64,000 nt of DNA from Oceanobacillus piezotolerans (GCF_003665065.1 NZ_RCHR01000001.1:124001-188000), one strand, 5' to 3'. Positions 31,648 to 41,338 are shown, counted from the stretch's first letter. Notes: generated from the letters alone by a model not told the origin. Program-made: numbers and translations.

Positions 31648-32133
31648 GTGGAAGAGCATCCAATTCAAGGTCTAATGACAACTGCAATGGAAAATCTAAA
31701 AGATATGATTGAAGTAAACACTATAATAGGTGATCCAGTAGAGTCTCCAGATGGAAGTGTAATTATTCCAGTATCCAAGCTTGGATTTGGATTTGCTGCC
31801 GGTGGGAGTGAGTTCACTGGTTCAAGCGGTTCTGGTGGTGATTCTGGCCAATCCTTACCATTTGGTGGAGGAAGTGGTGGAGGGGTTTCTATCACTCCTA
31901 TCGCATTCTTAATATTAGGAAAGAATGGCATTAAAATGGTTCATCTTGATCAACAAACACATCTTTATGAAAAAATGTTAAACAATGCTCCCCAAGTCGT
32001 AGAGAAAATACAACAGATACTAAGGGAAAATAACAATGGTAGGGAAGAAGGGGAGAAGAAAGAAGAAGAAAAAAAGCCATCAGCAAAAGACGATAAACGA
32101 GAGAAACCTGCACCATCTAGTTATGATATTTAA
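31648..32133 (+). CDS. ytfJ: GerW family sporulation protein (YtfJ)
   Basis: A 161-residue soluble protein of the GerW/YtfJ family: HPIQGLMTTAMENLKDMI and GDPVESPDGSVIIPVSKLGFGFAAGG at the N-terminus, a Gly/Ser-rich middle, then ITPIAFLILGKNGIKMVHLD. The C-terminal 35 residues are Lys/Glu-rich. The start is a GTG at 31648 with GGGAGGA upstream. B. subtilis YtfJ is sigma-F dependent and affects germination; that role is taken from the family. Confidence 0.92.
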   Translation: MEEHPIQGLMTTAMENLKDMIEVNTIIGDPVESPDGSVIIPVSKLGFGFAAGGSEFTGSSGSGGDSGQSLPFGGGSGGGVSITPIAFLILGKNGIKMVHLDQQTHLYEKMLNNAPQVVEKIQQILRENNNGREEGEKKEEEKKPSAKDDKREKPAPSSYDI

Positions 32134-32315
32134 AGTGCAATCCGAAAGAACCTAATTCTAATATTTTTTTATCGCAGGTTAATTGACTGTAAGTCCTTTA
32201 ACGAGATGAAAGAGAAAGGCAGCCCTCACAGAGTGAAGTTTCACTTTATTGGACATTACTCATTTATATCTTCATAATGTAGAAGAGGAAAGTATAAATG
32301 GGAGGGATTGTAGAT

Positions 32316-32816
32316 ATGGCAAATGTTACATTTGGACAAGAACCTGTTACATTGATAGGGAAAGAAGTTAAGGTAGGAGACAAAGCTCCTGATTTTACCG
32401 TATTGTCAAATAGCTTAAGTGAAGTAACGTTGGATGAATACAAAGGAAAAGTGAAATTAATCGCTGCTGTTCCTTCTGTAGATACCGGAGTTTGCTCAGA
32501 TGAAACTAAACGTTTTAATGAGGAAGCGGGTAATTTGGACAATGTTCAAGTATTAACGATTAGTATGGACCTCCCTTTTGCACAAACTCGTTGGTGTGCA
32601 GCTGAAGGAGTTAAAAATCTTGATACATTATCCGACCACCGCGATGCATCATTTGGTGAAAACTATGGTGTTCTCATGAAAGAAAATCGACTACTTGCAC
32701 GTGCGGTTTTTGTAGTTGATTCATCTGATACGGTTACGTATGTAGAATATGTACCAGAAGTTACTACACATCCGAATTACGAAGCGGCTATTCAGGCAGT
32801 AAAAGAAGCCAAATAA
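32316..32816 (+). CDS. tpx: Thiol peroxidase Tpx
   Basis: A 166-residue atypical 2-Cys peroxiredoxin that reduces H2O2 and alkyl peroxides with thioredoxin. The peroxidatic C60 lies in SVDTGVCSDETKRFN and the resolving C94 in TRWCAAEG, the normal Tpx spacing. The ATG at 32316 has GGGAGGG upstream; an in-frame ATG 6 codons earlier overlaps that site. The gene stands between its own gap and a strong terminator, next to ytxK-ackA as in B. subtilis. Confidence 0.96.
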   Translation: MANVTFGQEPVTLIGKEVKVGDKAPDFTVLSNSLSEVTLDEYKGKVKLIAAVPSVDTGVCSDETKRFNEEAGNLDNVQVLTISMDLPFAQTRWCAAEGVKNLDTLSDHRDASFGENYGVLMKENRLLARAVFVVDSSDTVTYVEYVPEVTTHPNYEAAIQAVKEAK

Positions 32817-32820
32817 TATA

Positions 32821-32881
32821 AAGGGGCTGTTTCCAGGTAGCCGGCTAATTTTTGTAGCCGTTACGGAACAGCCTCTTTTTA
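32821..32881 (+). terminator. Intrinsic terminator after tpx
   Basis: AGGGGCTGTTTCC pairs with GGAACAGCCTC-TTTTT, with an inner GGTAGCC/GTAGCC loop region. Confidence 0.75.
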
Positions 32882-33004
32882 TAAGAAAACAAGCCATTAA
32901 TGTATTTTCTATAGAGCAAAATAACCTCCAAGTGTAAAAGTTACATATTTACGTAACTTTTGGTACAATGGTAAAGTTGTAGAAGGTACGAATGGAGGAT
33001 TTTC

Positions 33005-33994
33005 ATGGAAAAATCAAATGTTGAACATTTATTTGAATGGTTAGATCAGACAAGTGAGCTACTTGGTAAACACATCGATGAGCCGTACTTAGAAAGTTTA
33101 ACAAATGCAATGGATGTTTTATTCTATCAGGATGTACCAAAAGATATGGATGATATTCTAACAAATAAATTAGAAAAAGCACTGAAAGACATAGATATTT
33201 CATCTTTTAAAACAGAAGAGATTCGAAAAGGTATTCAACTTGCGATTCTAAAGGGGATGAAGGATTCTACCCAACAGCAGCATCTAATGACACCTGAGAC
33301 AGTGGCGTTAATTGTAGGATATCTTGCCGACAAGCTTACATCAGGTAAGGAAAAGATAAGAATCTTTGATCCAGCAAGTGGGACAGGCAATTTGATTACC
33401 ACTGTATTAGAACGCTTAAAGCAAGATGTAGATGCATTTGCAAGTGAAGTAGATCCAACACTCATTCAGCTAGCTGTTTTAAATGCTAATTTACAAAGTA
33501 AGAAAATTGAATTTTTCCATCAAGATAGTTTGCGTCCGTTCCTTTTGGATCCGGTTGATTTAGTCGTTGCAGATTTACCTGTTGGATACTATCCGGATGA
33601 TTTACGTGCAAGTGAATTTGAACTTCGTGCAGACGAAGGTCATTCGTATGCACATCACTTGTTTATCGAGCAGGGTTTGTATTACACCAAAGAAGCAGGA
33701 TATGGAGTGTACATTATTCCTGAGTTCTTATTTGAAAGTGAGCAGGCTGGGAAACTAAACCAGTTCCTAAACAAGCATGCACATATTATTGGTGTTATTC
33801 GTTTACCTGAAAGTGCCTTTACATCAGAAAGAAACCAGAAAAGTATTCTTATCCTTCAGAAAAAAGGGGAGCAAACAAAAGGTGTTAAACAACCGTTGCT
33901 TGTGCAAATGCCGTCATTTAAAAATGCGAAAGCTATGTCGGATATCTTAGGACAAATGAACACTTGGTTTCAAGCAAATAAAAATAATTTATAG
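33005..33994 (+). CDS. ytxK: Class I SAM-dependent methyltransferase-like protein YtxK
   Basis: A 329-residue protein related to type I restriction N6-adenine methylases. The SAM-binding loop is FDPASGTGNLITTV (about 119-132). The expected NPPY motif is replaced by ADLPVGYYP (about 193-201), so DNA-adenine methylation is doubtful. It precedes ackA by 19 bp and is likely co-transcribed, as in B. subtilis. GGAGGATTTTC precedes the ATG. Its biological target is unknown. Confidence 0.88.
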   Translation: MEKSNVEHLFEWLDQTSELLGKHIDEPYLESLTNAMDVLFYQDVPKDMDDILTNKLEKALKDIDISSFKTEEIRKGIQLAILKGMKDSTQQQHLMTPETVALIVGYLADKLTSGKEKIRIFDPASGTGNLITTVLERLKQDVDAFASEVDPTLIQLAVLNANLQSKKIEFFHQDSLRPFLLDPVDLVVADLPVGYYPDDLRASEFELRADEGHSYAHHLFIEQGLYYTKEAGYGVYIIPEFLFESEQAGKLNQFLNKHAHIIGVIRLPESAFTSERNQKSILILQKKGEQTKGVKQPLLVQMPSFKNAKAMSDILGQMNTWFQANKNNL

Positions 33995-34013
33995 ACCTTA
34001 GGAGTTGACATCA

Positions 34014-35207
34014 ATGAGCAACAATGTATTAGCAATAAATGCAGGAAGTTCATCACTTAAATTTCAATTAATTAATATGCCAGAAGAACAAGTAGTAGCT
34101 AAAGGATTAGTAGAAAGAATTGGGATGGAAGATGCTGTTTTTTCAGTTGAAGTAAACGGTGAAAAAGAAAAAACAGTTGGCAGTATTCCAGATCATGCTG
34201 TAGCAGTTAAAAAGTTATTAGATTCTCTTATTTCAACTGGCGTTCTGAAATCCTTTGAGGAAATTGATGCAGTAGGACACCGTGTTGTTCATGGTGGAGA
34301 GTATTTTAATGATTCTGTATTAATTGATGACGAGGTTATAAGCAAAATAGAAGAAACTTCAGAATTAGCACCATTACATAATCCAGCAAACTTAACTGGG
34401 ATTAGAGCGTTTAAAGAGATTCTGCCGAATGTTCCAATGGTAGCGGTATTTGACACTGCTTTCCACCAAACTATGCCAGCATCTTCTTACTTGTACAGCT
34501 TACCATTTGAATATTATAAGGATTATGGAATTCGTAAATATGGATTTCATGGAACTTCACACAAATATGTAACGGAGCGTGCGTCAGAATTAATAGGAGT
34601 ACCCCTGGAAAATCTTCGTTTACTTTCCTGTCATATTGGAAACGGAGCAAGCATCACTGCTGTAGAGGGTGGAAAGTCAATTGATACTTCTATGGGCTTT
34701 ACCCCACTAGCAGGAGTAACAATGGGAACACGTTCAGGAAATATTGACCCTGCCCTTATTCCGTATATCATGGAAAAAACTGGCAAGTCCGCTGAAGAAG
34801 TAGTAAATGTGTTAAATAAAGAAAGTGGAATGCTTGCTTTATCTGGTTTCTCAAGTGACTTGAGAGATATTCAAGCTGAAGCAGATACCAATGAGCGTGC
34901 ACAGCTCGCATTAGATGTGTTTGCTGGAAGAATTCACAAATACATCGGATCTTATGCAGCGAAAATGTCTGGTGTTGATGCAATTATTTTCACAGCTGGT
35001 GTGGGGGAAAATAGTGCATTTATGCGTGAGAAGATTTTGCATGGTCTTGAATTTATGGGTGTTTACTGGGATCCTAAACGTAATAACGAGGCGGTAGGTA
35101 AAGAAACATTTATTAACTACCCGCATTCCCCAGTTAAAGTTATCGTGATTCCTACAAACGAAGAAGTCATGATTGCTAGAGATACAGTACGTTTATCATC
35201 CTTATAA
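34014..35207 (+). CDS. ackA: Acetate kinase
   Basis: A 397-residue enzyme that interconverts acetyl phosphate and acetate with ATP formation. It has the signature [13 protein letters not shown] at the N-terminus, GHRVVHGG (about 88-95), the catalytic-region [12 protein letters not shown] (about 176-187) and [12 protein letters not shown] start at the ATG at 34014 (TTAGGAG upstream). It probably shares a transcript with ytxK and ends at a strong terminator. Confidence 0.97.
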   Translation: MSNNVLAINAGSSSLKFQLINMPEEQVVAKGLVERIGMEDAVFSVEVNGEKEKTVGSIPDHAVAVKKLLDSLISTGVLKSFEEIDAVGHRVVHGGEYFNDSVLIDDEVISKIEETSELAPLHNPANLTGIRAFKEILPNVPMVAVFDTAFHQTMPASSYLYSLPFEYYKDYGIRKYGFHGTSHKYVTERASELIGVPLENLRLLSCHIGNGASITAVEGGKSIDTSMGFTPLAGVTMGTRSGNIDPALIPYIMEKTGKSAEEVVNVLNKESGMLALSGFSSDLRDIQAEADTNERAQLALDVFAGRIHKYIGSYAAKMSGVDAIIFTAGVGENSAFMREKILHGLEFMGVYWDPKRNNEAVGKETFINYPHSPVKVIVIPTNEEVMIARDTVRLSSL

Positions 35208-35213
35208 GGATTT

Positions 35214-35247
35214 GAAAGAGAGTGGGTCATACACTCTCTTTTTTTCT
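35214..35247 (+). terminator. Intrinsic terminator after ackA
   Basis: GAAAGAGAGTG pairs with CACTCTCTTTT, followed by a T-run. Confidence 0.9.
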
Positions 35248-35304
35248 TAGTATAGGAAATTATAAAATGAACGACCTGTGGATATTTCTTATCATTAAGA
35301 AACT

Positions 35305-35700
35305 TCCGGCTCCAGCGCCCAGCAACTAGCAGATCTTTTGGTGGGACGAGCATTGCGCAGTCCCAAACTTCACACTCCTCTACTAAGATAACGTTCAACT
35401 TAGTTGAACTTCCTTAATCAAGTCATAGGTTGCGCCGACTAAAACCGGCTTCCGCCAACGTCGGCGTACCCCATAAAGGAGCATGTTTCCTTTATCTCAT
35501 TGCGGTAAGAGAAGTTCGACTAAGAGCGCCACATCACGTGGCACGTCGAACCACCCCACGTCCTGTGGGGCGCAGTTTGTACGTTGCTACGACGCACAGG
35601 ACGTGCTAGTACAAACGCTTTTTGATGGGACGAGTAACCGCAGTCCCAGGCGTTGCGACCGGACGTCGCGTTTTTAGCCTGTAAGGGCGCTTCCGCCTTT
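35305..35700. repeat. GC-rich intergenic element with a series of hairpins
   Basis: About 400 bp, clearly richer in G and C than its surroundings. Hairpins in order: GGGACGAG...CAGTCCC (35343-35364), GTTCAAC...GTTGAAC (35393-35409), CGCCGAC...GTCGGCG (35433-35466), ATAAAGGA...TCCTTTAT (35473-35495), GTTCGAC...GTCGAAC enclosing GCCACATCACGTGGC (35514-35551), CCCCACGTCCTGTGGGG (35554-35570), TTTGTAC...GTACAAA (35577-35614), GGGACGAG...CAGTCCC again (35627-35647), GCGAC...GTCGC (35655-35669) and GGCGCTTCCGCC (35686-35697). No gene is seen. It resembles composite palindromic repeats of Oceanobacillus/Virgibacillus-type genomes (from memory). Confidence 0.7.
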
Positions 35701-35704
35701 GTTC

Positions 35705-36133
35705 TTAACGGACGACTAATACATCACAACTTGCATGTCTTGTTATGCTTTCAGAAACGCTGCCAATTAGAAAACGCTCTACCGCACTCATACCTGTTGC
35801 GCCGCAGATGATTAAGTCAGCATGAAAGTTATTTGCGATTGTTTTAGCAATTTTTAGTTTCGGGGATCCATATTCAATACAACGTATAATATCTGTTATA
35901 CCTGCATCTCTCGCATTTACCATATAACTATGAAGCAGTTCATTTGCATATTCCTCAGCTCGCTCAGCTAAAGTTCGGTCATATGCTTCTGCTGTTGCAA
36001 AAGTACGGGAATCTACAACATGTGCAAGAATGAGCTGTGCATGATTCCTTTTCGCAATATCTAAAGATTTTGTGAATGCTTTCTCAGCAGCTTGAGAACC
36101 GTCAACAGCTACAACGATATTTTTATATTCCAT
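35705..36133 (-). CDS. Universal stress protein (UspA family)
   Basis: A 142-residue cytoplasmic protein with the Usp fold. It starts with YKNIVVAVDGSQAAEKAF and carries the ATP-binding signature G-2x-G-9x-G-S (GATGMSAVERFLIGSVSE, about 117-134), so it is probably of the nucleotide-binding type. The ATG at 36133 has AAAGGGGAG upstream. It is monocistronic and faces the GC-rich hairpin element. The physiological trigger cannot be inferred. Confidence 0.92.
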   Translation of the reverse strand: MEYKNIVVAVDGSQAAEKAFTKSLDIAKRNHAQLILAHVVDSRTFATAEAYDRTLAERAEEYANELLHSYMVNARDAGITDIIRCIEYGSPKLKIAKTIANNFHADLIICGATGMSAVERFLIGSVSESITRHASCDVLVVR

Positions 36134-36257
36134 GGTGATCTCCCCTTTCAATTTTATTATAAACCCTATATGAAAGCGCTTCAATAAAAATGGAAAAAAA
36201 TAGTTACAACTTTGTTAAGTCGTAATGGACATACTATGATTAATGGAGGTGAAATCC

Positions 36258-36434
36258 TTGGAAAAACCAAATATAAAAGATAAGATCCCTAAAAGTCGGC
36301 TAAGACTTTCCGAAGATACAGACGGTATACAATCAGTAAGGAATCAGTTATTTGAAAGTTATCAAAGTGGAGTGGTGGACGATGAGCTGCACAATAATAT
36401 AGGAATTCACCATTTTAATAACGCGAAAAAATAA
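36258..36434 (+). CDS. Small hypothetical protein
   Basis: A 58-residue hydrophilic protein (KDKIPKSRLRLSEDTDGIQS..., ending GIHHFNNAKK). The start is probably the TTG at 36258, because GGAGGTGA (36245-36252) lies just upstream; an in-frame ATG at 36243 overlaps that site. A hairpin terminator follows. No family is recognised. Confidence 0.55.
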   Translation: MEKPNIKDKIPKSRLRLSEDTDGIQSVRNQLFESYQSGVVDDELHNNIGIHHFNNAKK

Positions 36435-36446
36435 TAATGCATATGA

Positions 36447-36502
36447 TGAATTCCTGTGCTCCTTATAAAAGCGGCACAGGAATTATCGTTTCTTGTGTTT
36501 TT
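36447..36502 (+). terminator. Intrinsic terminator before ald
   Basis: GAATTCCTGTGC pairs with GCACAGGAATT; a T-rich tail follows after 18 nt. Confidence 0.65.
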
Positions 36503-36578
36503 TATTATGATATTTGTTACAATAGACTAGATAAGTGAAAATATTTCAGCAATATAAATATGAATGGAGGATTTACTT

Positions 36579-37697
36579 ATGAGAATTGGTGTTCCTAAAG
36601 AGTTAAAGAGTAGTGAAAATCGAGTGGCCATAGCACCATCTGGAGTAATGACTCTAACAAATGCAGGACACGAAGTTTTTGTTGAGAAGGGTGCTGGACA
36701 GGGTTCCAGTTTTACAGATGAACAGTATGAACAAGCTGGAGCCAAAATTGTTTCTGCTGCTGAGGAAGCGTGGAAGCAAGAAATGGTAATGAAGGTAAAA
36801 GAACCACTTCCAGAAGAATATAAGTATTTTTATGAGGGTCAGATTTTATTTACATATTTGCATTTAGCAAACGAACCAGAATTAACAAAGGTTCTGTTAG
36901 AAAAAAAAGTAATTGGAATTGCTTACGAAACGGTACAGCTGCCAAACCGCTCTTTGCCTTTATTGACTCCCATGAGTGAAGTTGCAGGAAGGATGGCTAC
37001 TCAAATAGGTGCGCAATTTTTAGAGCAACCTAAAAAAGGGAAAGGTATTCTATTATCAGGGATTCCAGGTGTGAAAAGAGGTAAAGTGACGATCATCGGT
37101 GGTGGAGTTGTAGGAACGAATGCAGCCAAGATTGCAGTAGGATTAGGTGCAGATGTGACAATCATTGATCTAAATCCTGAACGATTACGTCAATTAGATG
37201 ATTTATTTGGATCATCCGTAAATACATTAATCTCCAATTACTCGAATATATATGATGCAGTAGTTGAATCTGATTTAGTTATTGGTTCTGTTTTAATTCC
37301 AGGTGCTAAAGCTCCTGTATTAGTCACAGAAGAAATGGTTAAAGAGATGGCAGATGGTTCAGTGATTGTAGACGTGGCAATTGATCAAGGTGGGAACTTT
37401 GAAACAAGTGATAGAATAACAACACATAACGATCCCGTATTTATCAAGCATGGTGTCGTTCATTATACAGTTGCCAATATGCCTGGAGCGGTACCACGCA
37501 CATCTACGATTGGGTTAACGAATGTAACCGTACAATATGCACTGCAATTGGCCAATAAAGGATTTAAACAGGCCTGTCTGGACAACGAAGCGTTATTAAA
37601 AGGCATTAACACGTTGAATGGCTATGTGACTTCTAAAGGAGTAGCACAAGCGCATGATGTGGAGTTTAAGGATCCGTATTCTTTGTTGGGAAAATAG
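36579..37697 (+). CDS. ald: Alanine dehydrogenase
   Basis: A 372-residue NAD-dependent enzyme that oxidatively deaminates L-alanine to pyruvate. [17 protein letters not shown] is the standard start. K74 (MKVKEP) and H95 (TYLHLA) are the substrate-binding and catalytic residues, and [15 protein letters not shown] is the NAD-binding loop. GGAGG precedes the ATG at 36579. In Bacillus it supports alanine use during sporulation and germination. It ends at a bidirectional terminator shared with the convergent peptidase gene. Confidence 0.97.
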   Translation: MRIGVPKELKSSENRVAIAPSGVMTLTNAGHEVFVEKGAGQGSSFTDEQYEQAGAKIVSAAEEAWKQEMVMKVKEPLPEEYKYFYEGQILFTYLHLANEPELTKVLLEKKVIGIAYETVQLPNRSLPLLTPMSEVAGRMATQIGAQFLEQPKKGKGILLSGIPGVKRGKVTIIGGGVVGTNAAKIAVGLGADVTIIDLNPERLRQLDDLFGSSVNTLISNYSNIYDAVVESDLVIGSVLIPGAKAPVLVTEEMVKEMADGSVIVDVAIDQGGNFETSDRITTHNDPVFIKHGVVHYTVANMPGAVPRTSTIGLTNVTVQYALQLANKGFKQACLDNEALLKGINTLNGYVTSKGVAQAHDVEFKDPYSLLGK

Positions 37698-37725
37698 GAT
37701 TAATAGGTTTGTTTCTCATAAATGG

Positions 37726-37768
37726 AAAGAAGGCATTCATTCAAGAGCTGAACGAGTGCCTTCTTTTC
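37726..37768. terminator. Convergent terminator between ald and the M24B peptidase gene
   Basis: AAAGAAGGCA and TGCCTTCTTT pair, with further CTC/GAG-type contacts, and A and T runs serve both directions. Confidence 0.8.
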
Positions 37769-37772
37769 TAAA

Positions 37773-38867
37773 TTAGACAATTATTAATTCTTTCGGGAAG
37801 CTGGTTAACACTTCTGGACCATCATTCGTTGTGAATATCATATCTTCAATACGAACTCCGCCTATTTCTGGAACATAGATACCAGGCTCAATTGTAAAGC
37901 ACATACCCGGTTTGATGAGTAGTGGATTATTAGCATGCATGGACGGATATTCATGGGTTTCTATACCCAATCCATGTCCAATACGGTGAGGGAAATAGTC
38001 ACTATATCCTGCTTTTGTAATAATCTCTCTTGAGACGGCATCAAGCTTACCGACCGGGGTATCTATTACCGACTGACTAATAGCAGCTTCCTCTGCTTGA
38101 AGAACAGTATGATAAATGTTCTTTTGTTTTTCAGTTAAGGTTTTAAGGCCTACCGTTCTTGTAATATCCGAACAATAGCCTTCATACACAACACCCAGGT
38201 CAAATAAAACGAAATCTCCTGCTCCAACCTTTTTATCAGATGGAGATCCATGCGGAGAGGCAGTTTTCTTTCCTGACAATGCCATGGTCGAGAAGGACAT
38301 TTGCGTTACTCCTTGTTTTTTAAGTTCGTACTCAATCCGAGCAACGAGCTCTAGTTCTGTAATTCCATCATAAATAGCATTTACCGCAGTTTCAACTCCA
38401 AAGTCAGCAAGTCTTGCTGCTTCTTTTAGCAGTTTGTACTCACTTTTGGTTTTAATAACTCGTAAATTTGAGATCAATTCTTTAGCGTCAAATACTTCCA
38501 CGTTCGGAAACGTCTTTTTAATTTCTTCATAACGATCTAAAGTTATGTGATCTTTTTCAATCGCAATGGAATGTATTATTTCATTATTTTTTCCTAAGTA
38601 AAGTTTAAGGAGTTCCCATGGATTTTCATGGTCATAATAACTAATGATTTCATAGTTCCAGCCACATTGCCTTGCATCCTGGACTTCCATTGCAGGAAGA
38701 AGCATGACAGGGTCCATGTAATGGGATACATAGACAGCAATTACGCGCTCATGTGGTTCTGTATAATAGTTACTTAAATAATAAAAATTGGCGGTAGATG
38801 TAATAAGCGCACCATCTATATTTTCTTTCTTTAGTACGTTTAACAATTCTGATATCCGACTTGCCAC
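37773..38867 (-). CDS. Xaa-Pro peptidase, M24B family
   Basis: A 364-residue cytoplasmic metallopeptidase cleaving Xaa-Pro bonds. A creatinase-like N-terminal domain (about 1-130) precedes the pita-bread catalytic domain. Metal ligands are visible in VLFDLGVVYEGYCSDITRT (two Asp), HRIGHGLGIETHE (His), FTIEPGIYV (Glu) and GVRIEDM (Glu). The start is a GTG at 38867 with GAGGTGA 6 nt upstream; another GTG three codons earlier overlaps that site. It faces ald and diverges from the PspA operon. Confidence 0.9.
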   Translation of the reverse strand: MASRISELLNVLKKENIDGALITSTANFYYLSNYYTEPHERVIAVYVSHYMDPVMLLPAMEVQDARQCGWNYEIISYYDHENPWELLKLYLGKNNEIIHSIAIEKDHITLDRYEEIKKTFPNVEVFDAKELISNLRVIKTKSEYKLLKEAARLADFGVETAVNAIYDGITELELVARIEYELKKQGVTQMSFSTMALSGKKTASPHGSPSDKKVGAGDFVLFDLGVVYEGYCSDITRTVGLKTLTEKQKNIYHTVLQAEEAAISQSVIDTPVGKLDAVSREIITKAGYSDYFPHRIGHGLGIETHEYPSMHANNPLLIKPGMCFTIEPGIYVPEIGGVRIEDMIFTTNDGPEVLTSFPKELIIV

Positions 38868-39016
38868 TTGAATCACCTCATTGATAGAATATAACTAGTA
38901 TATCAAATGAATCTATGGTTACCATGATATTAAATTTTTTTCTTTTTTTATGAAACCTTTCTGTGTAATAGCCGTATTACTATTACACGGTGAATAAGTC
39001 AATGCGAGGTGAAGTT

Positions 39017-39535
39017 GTGGGGTTGTTTTCAAAGCTATTTTCCAAGAAAAAGCAAAGTGCACCAGCACCAAAAGAAAGAAATGCCTTAAATATTAAAGTG
39101 GGCGACATCATCACATATGATTTACGTGATTATGAAGTGGTTGGGAAAATCACCTACCGTGATGGAAGCTATGAATGGCTTAGCTATCAGTTATTAGAAG
39201 ATGGCGGTCATAACACCATTTGGCTTGCAGCTGAGATGGATGATGAGCTGGAACTGGGCATCTATAAAAGAATTCAACTACCCGTCTCTACTCCTTATCC
39301 TAAGAAGCTCGTCCATGAAGGGAAAGCTTACTATTTAGAAGAAGAAGGAACAGCCAGGGTACTTGGAGAAGGAAGAAGTAAAAACCTGCAAGGAATGGAA
39401 ACACATTATGGGGATTATGAGGATGACGAAGGAGAGAGCTTTCTCAGTTTAGAATCCTGGGGAACGGAAATTGAAGTAAGTATTGGTTATTCCATTGAGC
39501 CTTATGAATTAAAAATAATAGCAGGATCTATTTAA
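39017..39535 (+). CDS. DUF4178 protein of the PspA operon
   Basis: A 172-residue beta-rich cytoplasmic protein with a DUF4178 pattern (KVGDIITYDLRDYEVVGKIT...WLSYQLLEDG, then SLESWGTEIEVSIGYSIEPYELKII at the end). GAGGTGAAG precedes the GTG at 39017. Its stop is 14 bp before pspA and it opens a five-gene operon. DUF4178 proteins co-occur with PspA, DUF350 and polyamine genes in many bacteria, but their biochemical role is not known to me. Confidence 0.8.
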   Translation: MGLFSKLFSKKKQSAPAPKERNALNIKVGDIITYDLRDYEVVGKITYRDGSYEWLSYQLLEDGGHNTIWLAAEMDDELELGIYKRIQLPVSTPYPKKLVHEGKAYYLEEEGTARVLGEGRSKNLQGMETHYGDYEDDEGESFLSLESWGTEIEVSIGYSIEPYELKIIAGSI

Positions 39536-39549
39536 AGGAGGAAAATAAT

Positions 39550-40215
39550 ATGTTTCAATTTTTTAAACGTGTAAAAACTGTAGTAAGTTCTGAGTTAAAT
39601 TCCATGCTGGATAAAGCTGAAGATCCAGTGAAATTATTAGACCAGTACATGCGTGATATGGCAGAGGATATTCGCGAAGTAGAAGCAGCAGTAGCGAAAC
39701 AAATTGCAAATGAAAAAATGTTAAAACGTAAAGCGAACGATGCACTTGCGATGGTTCAAAAACGTCAAGAACAAGCAGAAAAAGCGGTTGAAGCAGGAAA
39801 CGATGACTTAGCAAGACGCGCACTTCAGGATAAGAAAGATCATGATACAACAGCAATTGCTTTAAATGAATCTTGGGAAAGAGCAAAAGCTGACGCTGAT
39901 ATGCTTCGTGAGAAATTGGATGAAATGAAGAAAGAATATCAAGAAATGAGCCTAAAGAAAGATTCCTTGAAAGCTCGTGCAGAATCTGCGAAAACGAGAA
40001 CGAAAATTAACCGTACGATGTCTTCTATCGGTGGCGATGAGTCGAAACGCGGCTTTGAGCGTATGGAAGAAAAAGTATTGCGCTACGAAGCAGAAGCAGA
40101 AACGTCAGAAGATTTGTCTCAAGCAAGCCGTACATTAGACGATGAATTTGAAGCACTTGAGAAAAACGACGTAGATGATGAACTTGCAGCATTAAAAGCA
40201 AAATTAGGAAAATAA
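39550..40215 (+). CDS. pspA: Phage-shock protein A homologue (PspA/IM30 family)
   Basis: A 221-residue coiled-coil protein of the ESCRT-III-like PspA/Vipp1 family. It binds damaged membranes as helical rods and supports membrane integrity. The N-terminal amphipathic helix (MFQFFKRVKTVVSSELN) and the long hairpin of helices (about 25-160) are typical, and LLDQYMRDM is a family block. AAAGGAGG precedes the ATG. Genomic position between DUF4178 and DUF4247/DUF350 genes implies an envelope-stress operon. A hairpin (40232-40259) separates it from the next gene and may reduce downstream expression. Confidence 0.93.
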   Translation: MFQFFKRVKTVVSSELNSMLDKAEDPVKLLDQYMRDMAEDIREVEAAVAKQIANEKMLKRKANDALAMVQKRQEQAEKAVEAGNDDLARRALQDKKDHDTTAIALNESWERAKADADMLREKLDEMKKEYQEMSLKKDSLKARAESAKTRTKINRTMSSIGGDESKRGFERMEEKVLRYEAEAETSEDLSQASRTLDDEFEALEKNDVDDELAALKAKLGK

Positions 40216-40231
40216 TATAAAGTAAGATGAA

Positions 40232-40260
40232 GAATGGAGCAGTCCATACTGCTCCATTTA
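40232..40260 (+). terminator. Hairpin between pspA and the DUF4247 gene
   Basis: AATGGAGCAG pairs perfectly with CTGCTCCATT; only a short T-rich tail follows, so it may attenuate rather than end the transcript. Confidence 0.5.
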
Positions 40261-40297
40261 TGTTGAATAAGCCTGATAGAAGAAAGGGGGACCAGAG

Positions 40298-40927
40298 TTG
40301 CGTGGAAAAAGCTTTATCCTTTTCGCATTTATAAGTATTATTCTTGTATTATCAGCATGTTCTTCCCCTAACCTGAATAGTTCTGCAAGAGGAATGTCCA
40401 ACGATGTATCAGTAACTAAAGATGATATTCCAAATGAACCTGATAAGGATACTACCCTGTCATCTATTTTGTCTAGTCCGAGTAATGATATAGATGATAT
40501 TATTGAAGTGAATTTTCCACTGATTGATGTAGTGTCAGATAATAATGAAACTGCTGAAATATATGCGACAACTCAATTTAGTCTTTCAGAATTATCTGAA
40601 GCACTACAAGACGCGGTTTCACCGCAGGAGGTTAGTGAGGTAATTGAGAACCAGCAGATATTAATTTATCCAGAGAAATTTGTTACATTAGGATATAGTG
40701 AATCAGATGATGAGGTTCTTCTTATTGAGGTTGCTAGCGAAAATTATGCACGGGAAAATTATTCCCCAAGTTTTTTGCAAACCTATTTTGGTATAAGGTT
40801 ATTAGATAGTATTTTTGGTAATAATTGGAGTTCTAATTACGATCGAGACTCCAGAGGCTCAACTAATACTACCCCATCTCGGGGGAACACCACATTTCGT
40901 GGTGGTGGACCAGGTTCAGGAAAATAG
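40298..40927 (+). CDS. DUF4247 lipoprotein
   Basis: A 209-residue secreted lipoprotein. The signal peptide ends in the lipobox VLSAC with the lipidated Cys at residue 21. The folded part ends with FLQTYFGIRLLDSIFGNNW, and the tail is Ser/Asn/Gly-rich (GGGPGSGK), as in DUF4247 proteins. The start is a TTG at 40298 with AAAGGGGG 6 nt upstream. It is followed by the DUF350 gene after 15 bp. It probably works at the outer face of the membrane with PspA and the DUF350 protein; the mechanism is unknown. Confidence 0.8.
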   Translation: MRGKSFILFAFISIILVLSACSSPNLNSSARGMSNDVSVTKDDIPNEPDKDTTLSSILSSPSNDIDDIIEVNFPLIDVVSDNNETAEIYATTQFSLSELSEALQDAVSPQEVSEVIENQQILIYPEKFVTLGYSESDDEVLLIEVASENYARENYSPSFLQTYFGIRLLDSIFGNNWSSNYDRDSRGSTNTTPSRGNTTFRGGGPGSGK

Positions 40928-40942
40928 AGGAGGGTGATTAAA

Positions 40943-41338
40943 GTGGAAGCATTTATTGCAACGGTTGTATATTTCTTTATTTCCATTGTAATTCTATACA
41001 TTGGCTTAGTAATCTTTGAAGTAATAACAACAAAGTATAAGGATTATGAGGAATTGAAAAATGGAAATGTTGCTGTAGCGTTATCCATTGCAGGTAAAGT
41101 AATCGGAATTAGTATTATTTTAGCTTTTTCGATTTATAACAGCACACATATTTATGATAGCATTATTTGGGGCGTAGTTGGGATTGTCTTACAGATGATT
41201 GCTTACTATATTATGGAGATTTTAACAAGAAGCTTTTCTGTGGAAGATCAGTTGAAGAACAACAATATTGCAGTAGGAATATTTTCTATGAGTGTATCCA
41301 TTGGTTTAGGATTCGTTATCGGAGCATCGATTACATAA
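40943..41338 (+). CDS. DUF350 membrane protein
   Basis: A 131-residue integral membrane protein with four likely helices (about 5-25, 42-62, 72-92, 108-130). It carries two KNGNVAVALS / KNNNIAVGIF repeats of the DUF350 family. GGAGGG precedes the GTG at 40943; an in-frame GTG at 40934 overlaps it. E. coli YjfL is a DUF350 member in a PspA-like/polyamine cluster, which supports the operon reading. Function unproven, possibly a channel or stress sensor. Confidence 0.85.
   Translation: MEAFIATVVYFFISIVILYIGLVIFEVITTKYKDYEELKNGNVAVALSIAGKVIGISIILAFSIYNSTHIYDSIIWGVVGIVLQMIAYYIMEILTRSFSVEDQLKNNNIAVGIFSMSVSIGLGFVIGASIT

Noticed and set aside
35483-35677. Plus-strand frame of 64 codons in the ackA-usp gap
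   Set aside because: It passes through a chain of perfect palindromes and has no ribosome-binding site; the palindromes explain the sequence.
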